A stretch of DNA of 48,189 nt from Actinomycetes bacterium. GTDB taxonomy: Bacteria; Actinomycetota; Actinomycetes; Actinomycetales; Actinomycetaceae. The stretch lies in assembly GCA_023389315.1 (NCBI GenBank), contig JAEWEQ010000025.1:1-48189 (forward strand), written 5' to 3'. Position numbers and translations under genes: made by a program. Of this stretch, positions 16,553 to 24,949 are shown one piece after another (position 1 is the first letter of the stretch; every line of letters begins with the position of its first letter). The notes under the pieces are model-generated. The model was not told the DNA's origin. It worked only from the letters and a program-made list of their open reading frames with translations, and did not search any database.

Positions 16553-17751
16553 GCGTCACCGAAACCATGTCCCGCCCCCACTCCCACGGAGCTGGCCTGC
16601 AAAAGACCCTGTCTTCGCGAGCCGACCGACCGACCTCGTTCCAAGTGGAAGATATTGCAGTTCCCGGCGGCCGCGAAGAAGACTGGCGTTTCACCCCGCT
16701 GCGGCGCATCGAAACCCTGTTCGACCCAGCCAACTACACCGGCGCGGAGCCAGCGGTAAGCGCCGACGTGCCCGCCCCCGCCACCTACCAGGTGGTGGAG
16801 CGTGAGGACGAACGCTGCCAGCCGATTCTCGCCCCCGGTGACCGTACCGCGGTGGTGTCCTGGGATCGCGCCACGCAAGTTCACCTGGTGGATATTCCCG
16901 CCGGCGCGCAGATCGACGCGGCGCTGACCTTGGACATTAACGGACAGCACGAGGACGTTGCCAGCCAACGCCTGTACGTGCGCTGCGGTGAAAACGCCCG
17001 CGCCGTGATCCTGATCAACCACCGCGGCAACGTCAAACTCAACCAGACGGTAGAAATCGACGCGGCCGACGGAGCCGAGCTGACGGTGGTGAGCGTCCAC
17101 GAATGGGACGACGCCGCCACCCACGCCTCCAACCACCGCATGCGCGCCGGAGCCAACACCCAACTGCGTCACATCGTGGTCACCCTCGGCGGGGACCTGG
17201 TGCGTATCTGCGCGGACACCGAGTTCGCCTCCCCGCGCGGCCACATCGAAATGCTGGGGCTGTACTTCGTGGACGCCGACCAGCACCTGGAACACCGCCC
17301 CTACATCGCTCACACCCAGCCCAACTGCTACTCCCGCGTGACCTACAAGGGGGCGCTGCAGGGCGAGGGTGCGCACTCGGTGTGGGTGGGGGACTGCCTG
17401 ATTGGCCGCAACGCGGACGGCACCGACACCTACGAACTCAACCGCAACCTGGTGCTCACCGAAGGGGCGAAAGCTGACTCGGTGCCAAACCTGGAGATCG
17501 AAAACGGGGAAATCGAAGGCGCCGGACACGCTTCCGCCACCGGGCGATTCGACGATGAGCAACTGTTCTACCTGATGTCACGCGGGGTTTCCGAAATGGA
17601 CGCCCGACGCCTGGTGGTACGTGGCTTCTTCGCCGAACTCATCCAAGAGATCGGGATCCCGCAGGTACAAGAACACCTGATGGCCGCCATTGAAGCCGAA
17701 CTCGAAGCCGGTGGGGCCCTGGACGCCCCCGCCACCGCGGAGCACCCGTGA
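16549..17751 (+). CDS. sufD: Fe-S cluster assembly protein SufD
   Basis: 400 residues. SufD is the SufB paralogue in the SufBC2D complex; it shares the C-terminal block that ends in DDEQLFYLMSRGVSEMDARR. The conserved His of the SufB-SufD interface falls in the HRPYIAHTQPNCYSRVTYKG stretch, which appears intact. The start overlaps sufB (ATGA) and the stop overlaps the Rieske gene (GTGA), so all three are translationally coupled. Confidence 0.95.
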   Translation: MSVTETMSRPHSHGAGLQKTLSSRADRPTSFQVEDIAVPGGREEDWRFTPLRRIETLFDPANYTGAEPAVSADVPAPATYQVVEREDERCQPILAPGDRTAVVSWDRATQVHLVDIPAGAQIDAALTLDINGQHEDVASQRLYVRCGENARAVILINHRGNVKLNQTVEIDAADGAELTVVSVHEWDDAATHASNHRMRAGANTQLRHIVVTLGGDLVRICADTEFASPRGHIEMLGLYFVDADQHLEHRPYIAHTQPNCYSRVTYKGALQGEGAHSVWVGDCLIGRNADGTDTYELNRNLVLTEGAKADSVPNLEIENGEIEGAGHASATGRFDDEQLFYLMSRGVSEMDARRLVVRGFFAELIQEIGIPQVQEHLMAAIEAELEAGGALDAPATAEHP

Positions 17752-18074
17752 GCTGGCAAAACGCTGGGCCCGCGGACCTGGCCCCCGGTAACGCCCGCGC
17801 CGTGCCCCTGACTGACAGTGAAGGGCACGAACACCTGGTCGCGATTATCTGCGACCAGGTGGGGCAATGGTACGCCATTGACGACACCTGCACCCACGCG
17901 GATGTGCCGCTGTCGGAAGGCGACATTGGTGAAGGCTGCGTGGAATGCTGGGCCCATAGCGCCGAGTTCGACCTCGCCACCGGGGAAGGGACGCTACCGG
18001 CCCCCAAGCCCGTAAGAACTTACCCTCTGCAGTTGGTTGACGGGGACGTCCTCGTCGATGTTGATGAAAACTAA
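17748..18074 (+). CDS. Rieske-type [2Fe-2S] ferredoxin in the suf operon
   Basis: 108 residues. The ligand pattern Cys48-x-His50 and Cys67-x2-His70 (CTH, then CWAH) marks a Rieske ferredoxin of the dioxygenase-subunit type. No oxygenase gene is nearby. In many actinobacteria the same protein sits between sufD and sufC, so a role in electron supply or as an early acceptor of clusters is plausible, but this is not proven. GTG start overlaps the sufD stop; sufC starts 12 bases after its end. Confidence 0.88.
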   Translation: MSWQNAGPADLAPGNARAVPLTDSEGHEHLVAIICDQVGQWYAIDDTCTHADVPLSEGDIGEGCVECWAHSAEFDLATGEGTLPAPKPVRTYPLQLVDGDVLVDVDEN

Positions 18075-18086
18075 AGGACCAAAACA

Positions 18087-18836
18087 ATGACCACCTTGGA
18101 AATCAAAGACCTACACGTCAGCGTGGAAACCCCCGAAGGGATGAAACACATCCTCAAGGGCGTGAACCTGACCATTAACTCCGGTGAAATCCACGCCATC
18201 ATGGGCCCCAACGGTTCAGGCAAATCCACCTTGGCCTACGCCCTGGCAGGACATCCGAAGTACACCATTGACTCCGGTGAAGCCCTGCTCGACGGGGAAA
18301 ACATCTTGGAGATGTCCCCCGATGAACGCGCCCACGCGGGCCTGTTCCTGGCGATGCAGTACCCGGTGGAAGTGGCCGGCGTGACCGTGTCCAACTTCCT
18401 GCGCACCGCCAAGACCGCCATCGACGGGCAGGCACCGAAGCTGCGCACCTGGGTGAAGGACGTGCGTGAAGCCATGGAAAACCTGCGCATGGATCCCTCC
18501 TTCGCTGACCGCGACGTGAACGTGGGCTTCTCCGGTGGTGAGAAGAAGCGTTTGGAGATCCTGCAAATGGAGCTGCTAAAGCCGAAGATGGCGGTGCTGG
18601 ATGAGACCGACTCCGGCCTGGACGTGGACGCACTGCGGGTAGTTTCCGAGGGCGTTAACCGCGCTCACGAAAACACCGGCCTGGGCGTGCTGCTGATCAC
18701 CCACTACACCCGCATCCTGCGTTACATTAAGCCCGACTACGTGCACGTATTCGTTGACGGTAAAGTCGCTGACTCCGGTGGCCGGGAACTGGCTGACCGT
18801 CTGGAAGAAGAAGGCTACGACCGCTACCTGGCCTAA
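18087..18836 (+). CDS. sufC: Fe-S assembly ATPase SufC
   Basis: 249 residues, ABC-type ATPase of the SufBC2D scaffold. Walker A GPNGSGKST, signature FSGGEKKRLEILQM and Walker B MAVLDETDSGLD are intact; the DETDSGLD form is SufC-specific. ATG follows AAAGGACC. A strong hairpin lies after its stop, before sufS. Confidence 0.97.
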   Translation: MTTLEIKDLHVSVETPEGMKHILKGVNLTINSGEIHAIMGPNGSGKSTLAYALAGHPKYTIDSGEALLDGENILEMSPDERAHAGLFLAMQYPVEVAGVTVSNFLRTAKTAIDGQAPKLRTWVKDVREAMENLRMDPSFADRDVNVGFSGGEKKRLEILQMELLKPKMAVLDETDSGLDVDALRVVSEGVNRAHENTGLGVLLITHYTRILRYIKPDYVHVFVDGKVADSGGRELADRLEEEGYDRYLA

Positions 18837-18845
18837 AGCTCGGCT

Positions 18846-18874
18846 GAGGGGAGTCTGCCGCGGCGGACCCCCTC
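18846..18874 (+). other. GC-rich hairpin between sufC and sufS
   Basis: GAGGGG, then GTCTGCC, pair with GGCGGAC, then CCCCTC: two near-continuous stems of six and up to seven pairs separated by a single bulged A. No T tract follows. It sits ten bases after the sufC stop in the only sizeable gap (77 bases) of the suf operon. It may be a partial terminator or an mRNA stability element setting a lower level of sufS, sufU and sufT. Confidence 0.5.
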
Positions 18875-18913
18875 GCGGCCACCCATCCAGGTGTCAGTAA
18901 AGGACCACTAACT

Positions 18914-20206
18914 ATGACAGATCATCGGGCCACCCCCTTCACCCCCGCAGAAGTGGAAGCACTGCGCACGCAGTTCCCCATTTTGCAGCGCGTGGGGCGC
19001 GGCGGTGGCCCGGTGGTTTACCTGGATGCTTCCGCCACCTCTCAAAAACCCCAGTGCGTGCTAGATGCCGAGCAACGCTTCTACGCCCACTCCAATGGGG
19101 CGGTGAGCCGCGGCACCCACCAGTTGGGAGACGAAGCCACCGCCGCGTTTGCCGACGCCCGCACCACGGTGGCGGACTTCATTGGGGCGCGCCCCGATGA
19201 GATCGTATGGACGAAGAACGCCACCGAAGCCATTAACCTGGTGGCGTACGCCATGTCGAATGCTGCCGCCGGGCGCGGGGGCGGTGCAGCTGAGCGCTTC
19301 CGCGTGGGGCCGGGGGACCGAGTGGTCGCCACCCGCGCCGAACACCACGCCAACCTGGTGCCCTGGCAGGAACTGTGCGCCCGCACTGGCGCCGAGTTCG
19401 CCTACCTGGACCTCACCCCTGATGGGCGCATCGATTTGGACACCTTGTCGGTAATCACCCCCAACACTAAGTTGGTGGCCTTCACGCACGTATCGAACGT
19501 CACCGGGGCGATCTCCCCGGTGGAACAGATCCGCGCCGCCGCCCGTGAAGTCGGGGCGCTGATCATGCTCGACACCTGCCAATCCAGCGCCCACCTACCC
19601 ATCGACGTGACCGCCCTCGATGTGGATTTCCTGGTGATGTCCTCCCATAAGATGTGCGGCCCCACCGGTGTGGGAGCCCTGTGGGGGAAGCGGGAACTGT
19701 TGGAAGCCATGCCGGCATTCCTAACCGGCGGTTCCATGGTCGCTAACGTCACCATGGAAAAAGCCATCTACCTGCCCGCCCCGGAACGTTTCGAAGCCGG
19801 CTCCCAGCCGGTGGCGCAAGCGGTGGGCTGGGCCCGGGCCCTGCAGTTCCTCACCGAAGTGGGAATGGATCGCTTCGCCGCCCACGAACGCGAACTCACC
19901 GCCCAGCTTTTGGAAACCGTCTCCGCGGTCGAGGGCGTGCGCGTCCTCGGGCCGGATGAAAACACCGACCGCCTGGGGGTCGTGGCCTTCGCAGTGGAGG
20001 GGGTACACCCCCACGACGTGGGGCAAATCTTGGACGCCGACTCCATCGCGGTGCGAGTTGGCCATCACTGCGCCATCCCGCTGCACACTTTCTTCGGGGT
20101 GAAATCCTCCACCCGCGCCTCGGTGGCACTGACCACCACCCCAGCGGAAATCGAACAACTCGGGGTAGCCTTAGAAAAGGTTCGTAAGTTCTTCGGAAAG
20201 GCTTAA
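18914..20206 (+). CDS. sufS: Cysteine desulfurase SufS
   Basis: 430 residues, PLP enzyme of the NifS group II. The PLP Lys lies in VMSSHKMCGPTG, and the sulfur-carrying Cys in VGHHCAIPLHTF. It takes sulfur from cysteine and passes it as persulfide to SufU, whose gene follows at once. The short active-site Cys loop is that of SufS rather than IscS. ATG at 18914; the preceding AAAGGACC is the ribosome site. Confidence 0.96.
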   Translation: MTDHRATPFTPAEVEALRTQFPILQRVGRGGGPVVYLDASATSQKPQCVLDAEQRFYAHSNGAVSRGTHQLGDEATAAFADARTTVADFIGARPDEIVWTKNATEAINLVAYAMSNAAAGRGGGAAERFRVGPGDRVVATRAEHHANLVPWQELCARTGAEFAYLDLTPDGRIDLDTLSVITPNTKLVAFTHVSNVTGAISPVEQIRAAAREVGALIMLDTCQSSAHLPIDVTALDVDFLVMSSHKMCGPTGVGALWGKRELLEAMPAFLTGGSMVANVTMEKAIYLPAPERFEAGSQPVAQAVGWARALQFLTEVGMDRFAAHERELTAQLLETVSAVEGVRVLGPDENTDRLGVVAFAVEGVHPHDVGQILDADSIAVRVGHHCAIPLHTFFGVKSSTRASVALTTTPAEIEQLGVALEKVRKFFGKA

Positions 20207-20211
20207 CACCA

Positions 20212-20679
20212 GTGTCTGACTTGGATACGCTCTACCAACAGGTCATCTTGGACCACTCGCGCCAACGCTGCGGGTGCGCCCCCGTGCCCGAGGACGTCAC
20301 CGCCTCCTCCTACCAGGTGAACCCCACCTGCGGTGACGAAGTCACCCTGGGGGTACGGGTAGATGACAGCGGGAACCTCACCGAGGTGATGTGGGATGGG
20401 GATGGCTGCTCCATCTCCCAAGCGTCCCTATCGATCATGTCGGAACTGATCGACGGTAAAGACCTATCGGAAATCGCCGGCCTGTACGACGATTTTGAAA
20501 CCATGATGCACTCGCGCGGCAAAGGTGTCGACGAGGACCTGTTGGACCGGGTCGAGGACGGGGCCGCCTTGGAGGGCACCTCGAAGTTCCCCAACCGCAT
20601 CAAATGTGCCCTGTTGGGCTGGTATGCGCTGCGCGACGCCCTCGCGCAAGCTGGAATCAAACTGGAGGATCACCGCTGA
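20212..20679 (+). CDS. sufU: Zinc-dependent sulfurtransferase SufU
   Basis: 155 residues. The zinc ligands of SufU are visible: Cys in NPTCGDEV, Asp in that same motif, Cys in GDGCSISQAS and Cys in IKCALLGW. The insertion between the second and third ligands separates SufU from IscU. It receives persulfide sulfur from SufS. GTG start five bases after the sufS stop; its stop overlaps the next ATG by one base (TGATG). Confidence 0.94.
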   Translation: MSDLDTLYQQVILDHSRQRCGCAPVPEDVTASSYQVNPTCGDEVTLGVRVDDSGNLTEVMWDGDGCSISQASLSIMSELIDGKDLSEIAGLYDDFETMMHSRGKGVDEDLLDRVEDGAALEGTSKFPNRIKCALLGWYALRDALAQAGIKLEDHR

Positions 20680-21089
20680 TGGATAACCCAATGGCAAACC
20701 CCGAACCCGTGGAACAGCGCTTCGGCGCCCACGAACCACCCGCTCCCGCGCCCGCCGGCGTGGACTTGGAATCACGCGGTGATGTCAGTGCCGAGGACGT
20801 GGAAGAAGCCCTCAAGGACGTCATCGACCCGGAACTGGGCATCAACATCGTAGACCTGGGTTTGGTTTACGGCATCGTGGTGGATGAAGAAAACGTCGCC
20901 CACGTGGACATGACCCTCACCTCCGCGGCCTGCCCCCTCACTGACGTGATTGAGAATCAGGCGCAAGCCATGGTTGCCGACATCACCGAAGGGCTGGTCA
21001 TCAACTGGGTGTGGATGCCGCCGTGGGGTCCGGACCGGATCACCGATGATGGGCGCGAACAGTTGCGCGCCATCGGCTTCAACGTGTAG
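20679..21089 (+). CDS. sufT: SufT / MIP18 (DUF59) family Fe-S protein maturation factor
   Basis: 136 residues from the ATG at 20679, chosen because it follows GGAGG and overlaps the sufU stop; a longer frame into sufU is not credible. The first 40 residues are a Pro/Glu-rich tail; the rest is a DUF59 domain with DVIDPELGINIVDLGLVYGI and the family Cys in LTSAACPLTD. DUF59 proteins help mature Fe-S proteins. It is the last gene of the suf operon, and a two-way terminator follows. Confidence 0.92.
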   Translation: MDNPMANPEPVEQRFGAHEPPAPAPAGVDLESRGDVSAEDVEEALKDVIDPELGINIVDLGLVYGIVVDEENVAHVDMTLTSAACPLTDVIENQAQAMVADITEGLVINWVWMPPWGPDRITDDGREQLRAIGFNV

Positions 21090-21103
21090 CAACCTTGCTT
21101 TTC

Positions 21104-21134
21104 GCGGCAGCGTCCACCAGCGGGTGGGCGCCGC
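21104..21134. terminator. Two-way terminator between sufT and the acyl-CoA ligase gene
   Basis: GCGGC and, after a two-base bulge, CGTCCACC pair with GGTGGGCG and CCGC around the loop AGCG. TTATTTCTT follows on the plus strand and AAAAGCAAGG on the minus strand, so it can stop transcripts from both convergent genes. It fits exactly between the two stop codons. Confidence 0.75.
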
Positions 21135-22817
21135 TTATTTCTTACCCATGATCTGCTCGCGCACCGCGCGGCGCATCACCTTGCCGATCTGTGAATGCGG
21201 CAGGTGATCAATCACTTCCAAACGGCGCGGCAAGGCGTAGTGCGGCAGTTCCTTTTGCGCCCACGCCCGCACCTGCTCCAAGGTGGGCGGGCGCAACGGG
21301 TCAGCGGCAACCACCGCGGCCACCACGTCCTCGCTGTCGGCAGTGGGAATACCCACCACCGCCACGTCCTCGACCTGCGGCATGGAACGGATCGCTGCTT
21401 CCACCTGGGAAGGGTAGACGTTGAACCCACCGGAGAGAATCAGCTCTTTACGCCGGTCCGCCAAAATGATGAAACCATCATCGACGCGCCCAATGTCGCC
21501 GGTGCGGAAGTACCCATCAGAGGTGAAGGCCGCGGCAGTTTCCTCCGGGGCGTGCAAATAGCCGGAGAACACTTGCGGGCCCTTCACTAAGATTTCTCCA
21601 ACTTCACCGGCCGGGGGTTCGCGGTCAGGATCATCCAGGTCACCCAGGCGCATGAGGGTGGAGGGAAATGGCACTCCCAGGGTACCGTGGCGGCGCGAAG
21701 CGTTAATCGGGGACCCGGTCATGGTGGGGGAGGTCTCGGTCATACCGTAACCTTCCACGATGATGCCGTTAGTTTGCTTCTCCCACTGCGCTGCCACCTC
21801 ATCGGGCAGCGACATGGCTCCGGAAATGGCGTAGCGAATGGACGTGATGTCCACTTTCTGCTTCTGCGCCGCCTTCGCCATCCGGGAGAACATTGCCGGG
21901 ACTCCCACGAAGAACGTCACCGGGTCCTTGCGGTGCATCTGCAAACACAAGTCCACGTCGAACTTCGGCAGCACCACCTGGTGGGCGGCGATCTTCACCG
22001 CGCACACCATGAAGAAAGTCAGGCCAAAGGAATGGAAGTAGGGCAGCAGGGAGAAGAAAGTTTCCGCCCCTTCGTGCAGGCGGTGTGCCCACGCCAGGTT
22101 CTGCGCGGCGTTCGCCCCGATGTTCAGGTGCGACAGGGGCACCGATTTGGGCACCCCGTTAGTGCCACCGGTGTGGAGAATCGCCGCGATGTCTTGCACC
22201 CGGGCGTGCTCCACGTGGGGGCGGATGCGGGCGGCACGGGCCACTTCCTCGTCGAACGAACGCACGCTTTCGGGCACGTCGGCGCGCATCTGAGCGCGCG
22301 TCGCTTTGGCTTTCGCCAGCGGCAGCGCTAGCAGCGCACGTTTAGAGCGCGGCATGTGGTAGGTCAGGTCCACTGCGAAAACAGTTTCAAAACCGAGGTC
22401 GTTTTCCCCCGTAAAGGAGGGTACCGAGTTTTCCCACACCACCGCCACGCGCCCCCCGTGGCGGCGCACCTGGCCAGCTAGTTCAGCCGCCGGAGCCAGC
22501 GGGTTGTGTTCAGCCGCGACCGCGCCGATACGAGCCAGGGCGTAGAACACCACCAAGTGTTGGGGACAGTTCGGCAGGCAGACCGCGACCACGTCGCCGC
22601 GTCGCACACCGGCGCGATAAAACACGGTGGCGGCCTTGTCGACTAGTTCATGGAACTGGGAGTAGTTCAGGTTCGCCCCGAAGAAGTTAATCGCTGGGCG
22701 CTGCCCATAAAAGCGAGCCGCTTCCACCAGGTTGAAGTACAAAGATTTGGTGGGCAGCTCAATCTCCCACGGGATCCCGCGCTCGTAGTGACGGTGAGCT
22801 TGCTCGGTAATACTCAT
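21135..22817 (-). CDS. Long-chain fatty-acid--CoA ligase (FadD-like)
   Basis: 560 residues of the AMP-forming acyl-CoA synthetase family, which activates fatty acids as acyl-AMP and then acyl-CoA. The P-loop reads LHTGGTNGVPKSVPLSH instead of the usual TSGTTGxPKG, an acceptable variant. The adenylate motif GYGMTETSPT, the hinge GDIGRVDDGFIILADRRKELI and the C-terminal catalytic Lys in QIGKVMRR are present. The chain length of the substrate cannot be told. It is the last gene of the minus-strand block, about 100 bases after the metallopeptidase gene. Confidence 0.88.
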   Translation of the reverse strand: MSITEQAHRHYERGIPWEIELPTKSLYFNLVEAARFYGQRPAINFFGANLNYSQFHELVDKAATVFYRAGVRRGDVVAVCLPNCPQHLVVFYALARIGAVAAEHNPLAPAAELAGQVRRHGGRVAVVWENSVPSFTGENDLGFETVFAVDLTYHMPRSKRALLALPLAKAKATRAQMRADVPESVRSFDEEVARAARIRPHVEHARVQDIAAILHTGGTNGVPKSVPLSHLNIGANAAQNLAWAHRLHEGAETFFSLLPYFHSFGLTFFMVCAVKIAAHQVVLPKFDVDLCLQMHRKDPVTFFVGVPAMFSRMAKAAQKQKVDITSIRYAISGAMSLPDEVAAQWEKQTNGIIVEGYGMTETSPTMTGSPINASRRHGTLGVPFPSTLMRLGDLDDPDREPPAGEVGEILVKGPQVFSGYLHAPEETAAAFTSDGYFRTGDIGRVDDGFIILADRRKELILSGGFNVYPSQVEAAIRSMPQVEDVAVVGIPTADSEDVVAAVVAADPLRPPTLEQVRAWAQKELPHYALPRRLEVIDHLPHSQIGKVMRRAVREQIMGKK

Positions 22818-22916
22818 GGTTCAACTTCCCGGCGGTAACAGTCCCGCCCTCGCCAATCTTCCAACGCTACTCAAACCCAGCACACGAGGCGGCGCGAGTA
22901 ACCCATCTATTTCAAG

Positions 22917-23810
22917 TTATACCCGCCCGGCGCTGAAAGTGTCACACTGGCGGAGCGAACCAGAATCCAGCCCTACCTTCAACCAATGCATACGCTGCTG
23001 GGAAGAGCCGTGGGTCCAAGTATCAGGGCGGATCTGCCCATTGTAGTTAGCTTGAATACGGTCATCACCAATAGCTTCAGCCGCGTTTAAAGCATCGCGA
23101 ATCTGCTCATCGGTAGGCGGCTTAATGAAAGTCTGACCCGATTCGGGATCCACCGTCTTCGCCGCGTAATGCATCCACACACCGGCATAGCAGTCGGCCT
23201 GCAACTCAGAGCGAACGCCGCCGCCTTGTTCACCCTTTTCCTGGGTGTTGTAATGCTGGAAAACTCCGGTTTGGTTCTGGATATGGTGACCGGTTTCATG
23301 GGCGAGTACGTAAGCTTGCGCTAGTGGCCCAGCGGAGGCACCGAAATCAGAACGCAACAGGGAAAAGAAGGTGACATCCATGTAAATGGTGGCATCTTGC
23401 GGACAGTAGAACGGGCCGGTAGCTGAGGTCGCAGCGCCGCAGCCAGTATTCACATTCTGCTCGAATAACACCAACCCCGGTTGAGAATACTGGGTGTTAG
23501 CCTGCGCTGGAAGCTGATCAGCCCACATCGCATCCAAGGACTCCATAGTGGCAATCATGCGGCAATCATCGTGCTCATTTGCTGCCTTGCCGTCCGTGCA
23601 GTGTTTGAAAGCATCTGGATCTGCCTGCTGCTCTTGCGCGGCAGGTTGCGATTGCTGAGCAATGATGGGGCTGACATCCACCCCGGTGAACTGGTAGATC
23701 GCTAAGGCAAGTAGGAGGCCCAGGACCGAAGTGCCACCGGCTACCGCTGCGCCGCGACCACCGGAACGTGCCCGGCCCGGATCGGTACGGATATTGTCAT
23801 TAAAGCTCAT
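22917..23810 (-). CDS. Neutral zinc metallopeptidase, YpfJ family
   Basis: 297 residues. A short cytoplasmic start, one membrane helix (about 25-45, GGTSVLGLLLALAIYQFTGV) and an exported domain with the metal motif HETGHHIQNQTG and a downstream ELQADCYAGVW, which supplies the third ligand. The family (PF04228) is widespread but its substrates are unknown. Its start overlaps the end of the CPBP protease gene by 11 bases, so two membrane-associated proteases are made together. The gene is A/T-richer than its neighbours. Confidence 0.87.
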   Translation of the reverse strand: MSFNDNIRTDPGRARSGGRGAAVAGGTSVLGLLLALAIYQFTGVDVSPIIAQQSQPAAQEQQADPDAFKHCTDGKAANEHDDCRMIATMESLDAMWADQLPAQANTQYSQPGLVLFEQNVNTGCGAATSATGPFYCPQDATIYMDVTFFSLLRSDFGASAGPLAQAYVLAHETGHHIQNQTGVFQHYNTQEKGEQGGGVRSELQADCYAGVWMHYAAKTVDPESGQTFIKPPTDEQIRDALNAAEAIGDDRIQANYNGQIRPDTWTHGSSQQRMHWLKVGLDSGSLRQCDTFSAGRV

Positions 23811-24888
23811 GGGGATCTTCTTCAGGATTTAACAGGGATGGTTCAGTTGTCGGTGTCCCCCACAGTTGGGCCTGCATTGCGGGTGGATACAAGTGCCGGT
23901 ACTGCGGGTAGATACGTCCGCGTGAGTACTCCTTCGCTAAATATGCCAGAGTTGGGACAGGGTTGCGCTTTGGATCGTGGCGGCGCTGCCCCTGGCGGCG
24001 TTTCCACACCCAGGCAATGAGGGCGGTGGCAGTACCGTCCAGTGCCGTCATGGTGAGTAACGGTACTAGGCCGATATTAGTGTTTTGATTAACTAAAGAA
24101 TCGGTGGGGCCGGTCAGGGCTGAGATGAGGAAGATTGAAGTGTTATGTAACGCGTGAATCGCAATAGCTCCCTCCAAACCTCCGGTGTACCACGTCAACA
24201 GGACCATCATGATCGCCATGATTGCCAGGGCGGCGAAGGTAGACAGGTGGAAGGAACCGTGCGCCGCCGCGAATAAGGCAGCGGATAGCACAATCGTGAC
24301 GGCTAAGGAAACGAAACGCCACGGCAGTAGAGCGCCTAAAGCTTGCGCCAGATAGCCACGGAAGGTGATTTCTTCCGCAGCGGATTGTAAGGGGACCAAA
24401 ACCACAACCAGTACTAGAACTAAAGGTAAGTTTCGTACCGGATTGAAGGTTGCCGACCCTAGCACAAATGATGAGAAAGAATGGACCGGCAAGTAAATCA
24501 AAGCGGCCAGACCCAGGCAAGTCAGTAACCATCCCCATCGTAGGTGTCCCGCTACGGAAAACAAATACCCGGGTCGGATGCGTAATCCGACCATCGTGGC
24601 GATAACGGCAGCCGGGATCAACGCCACTAACGATAGCATCGCAATTACAAACACTAAAGGTTGATTCAGATCTACGGTCCCTTCCATCATCTTGCTGAAC
24701 TGGGCCGATAGCTTCACCGGGTTAGTGAAGAAAAATGGCACCACTTGAATCAGGAGGGTTAGGGAGAGGGCAATAAGTAGAAAAACTACCAATCCGAGCA
24801 ACACTCGCCACCAGCGACGTTCCTCGCCAGCTCCCAGTTGGTGGTATTCCGCCGGGGAGGATGGTAGCGCACGAGGTAGGAAAAACAT
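23800..24888 (-). CDS. CPBP-family intramembrane metalloprotease
   Basis: 362 residues with about eight hydrophobic segments. Motif 1 EEITFRGYLAQ (the Glu-Glu and Arg of the active site), motif 2 AHGSFH and motif 3 HALHNT are all present, so it should be active. CPBP proteins include Rce1-like CAAX proteases and bacteriocin-immunity proteins; the substrate here is unknown. ATG at 24888 is preceded by AAGGAGC. It follows tgt by 61 bases and overlaps the metallopeptidase gene. Codon use is visibly A/T-richer than in the surrounding genes. Confidence 0.87.
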   Translation of the reverse strand: MFFLPRALPSSPAEYHQLGAGEERRWWRVLLGLVVFLLIALSLTLLIQVVPFFFTNPVKLSAQFSKMMEGTVDLNQPLVFVIAMLSLVALIPAAVIATMVGLRIRPGYLFSVAGHLRWGWLLTCLGLAALIYLPVHSFSSFVLGSATFNPVRNLPLVLVLVVVLVPLQSAAEEITFRGYLAQALGALLPWRFVSLAVTIVLSAALFAAAHGSFHLSTFAALAIMAIMMVLLTWYTGGLEGAIAIHALHNTSIFLISALTGPTDSLVNQNTNIGLVPLLTMTALDGTATALIAWVWKRRQGQRRHDPKRNPVPTLAYLAKEYSRGRIYPQYRHLYPPAMQAQLWGTPTTEPSLLNPEEDPHEL

Positions 24889-24949
24889 GACAAGCTCCTT
24901 AAAGTGGGGTTGGCTGCAACTGAGTGCTTAGGCTGCCCAGGCCAGTGAT

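Noticed and set aside
16402..17562. 386-codon minus-strand frame opposite sufB/sufD
   Set aside because: Val/Gly/His-rich shadow of sufD codons; no ribosome site or family likeness.
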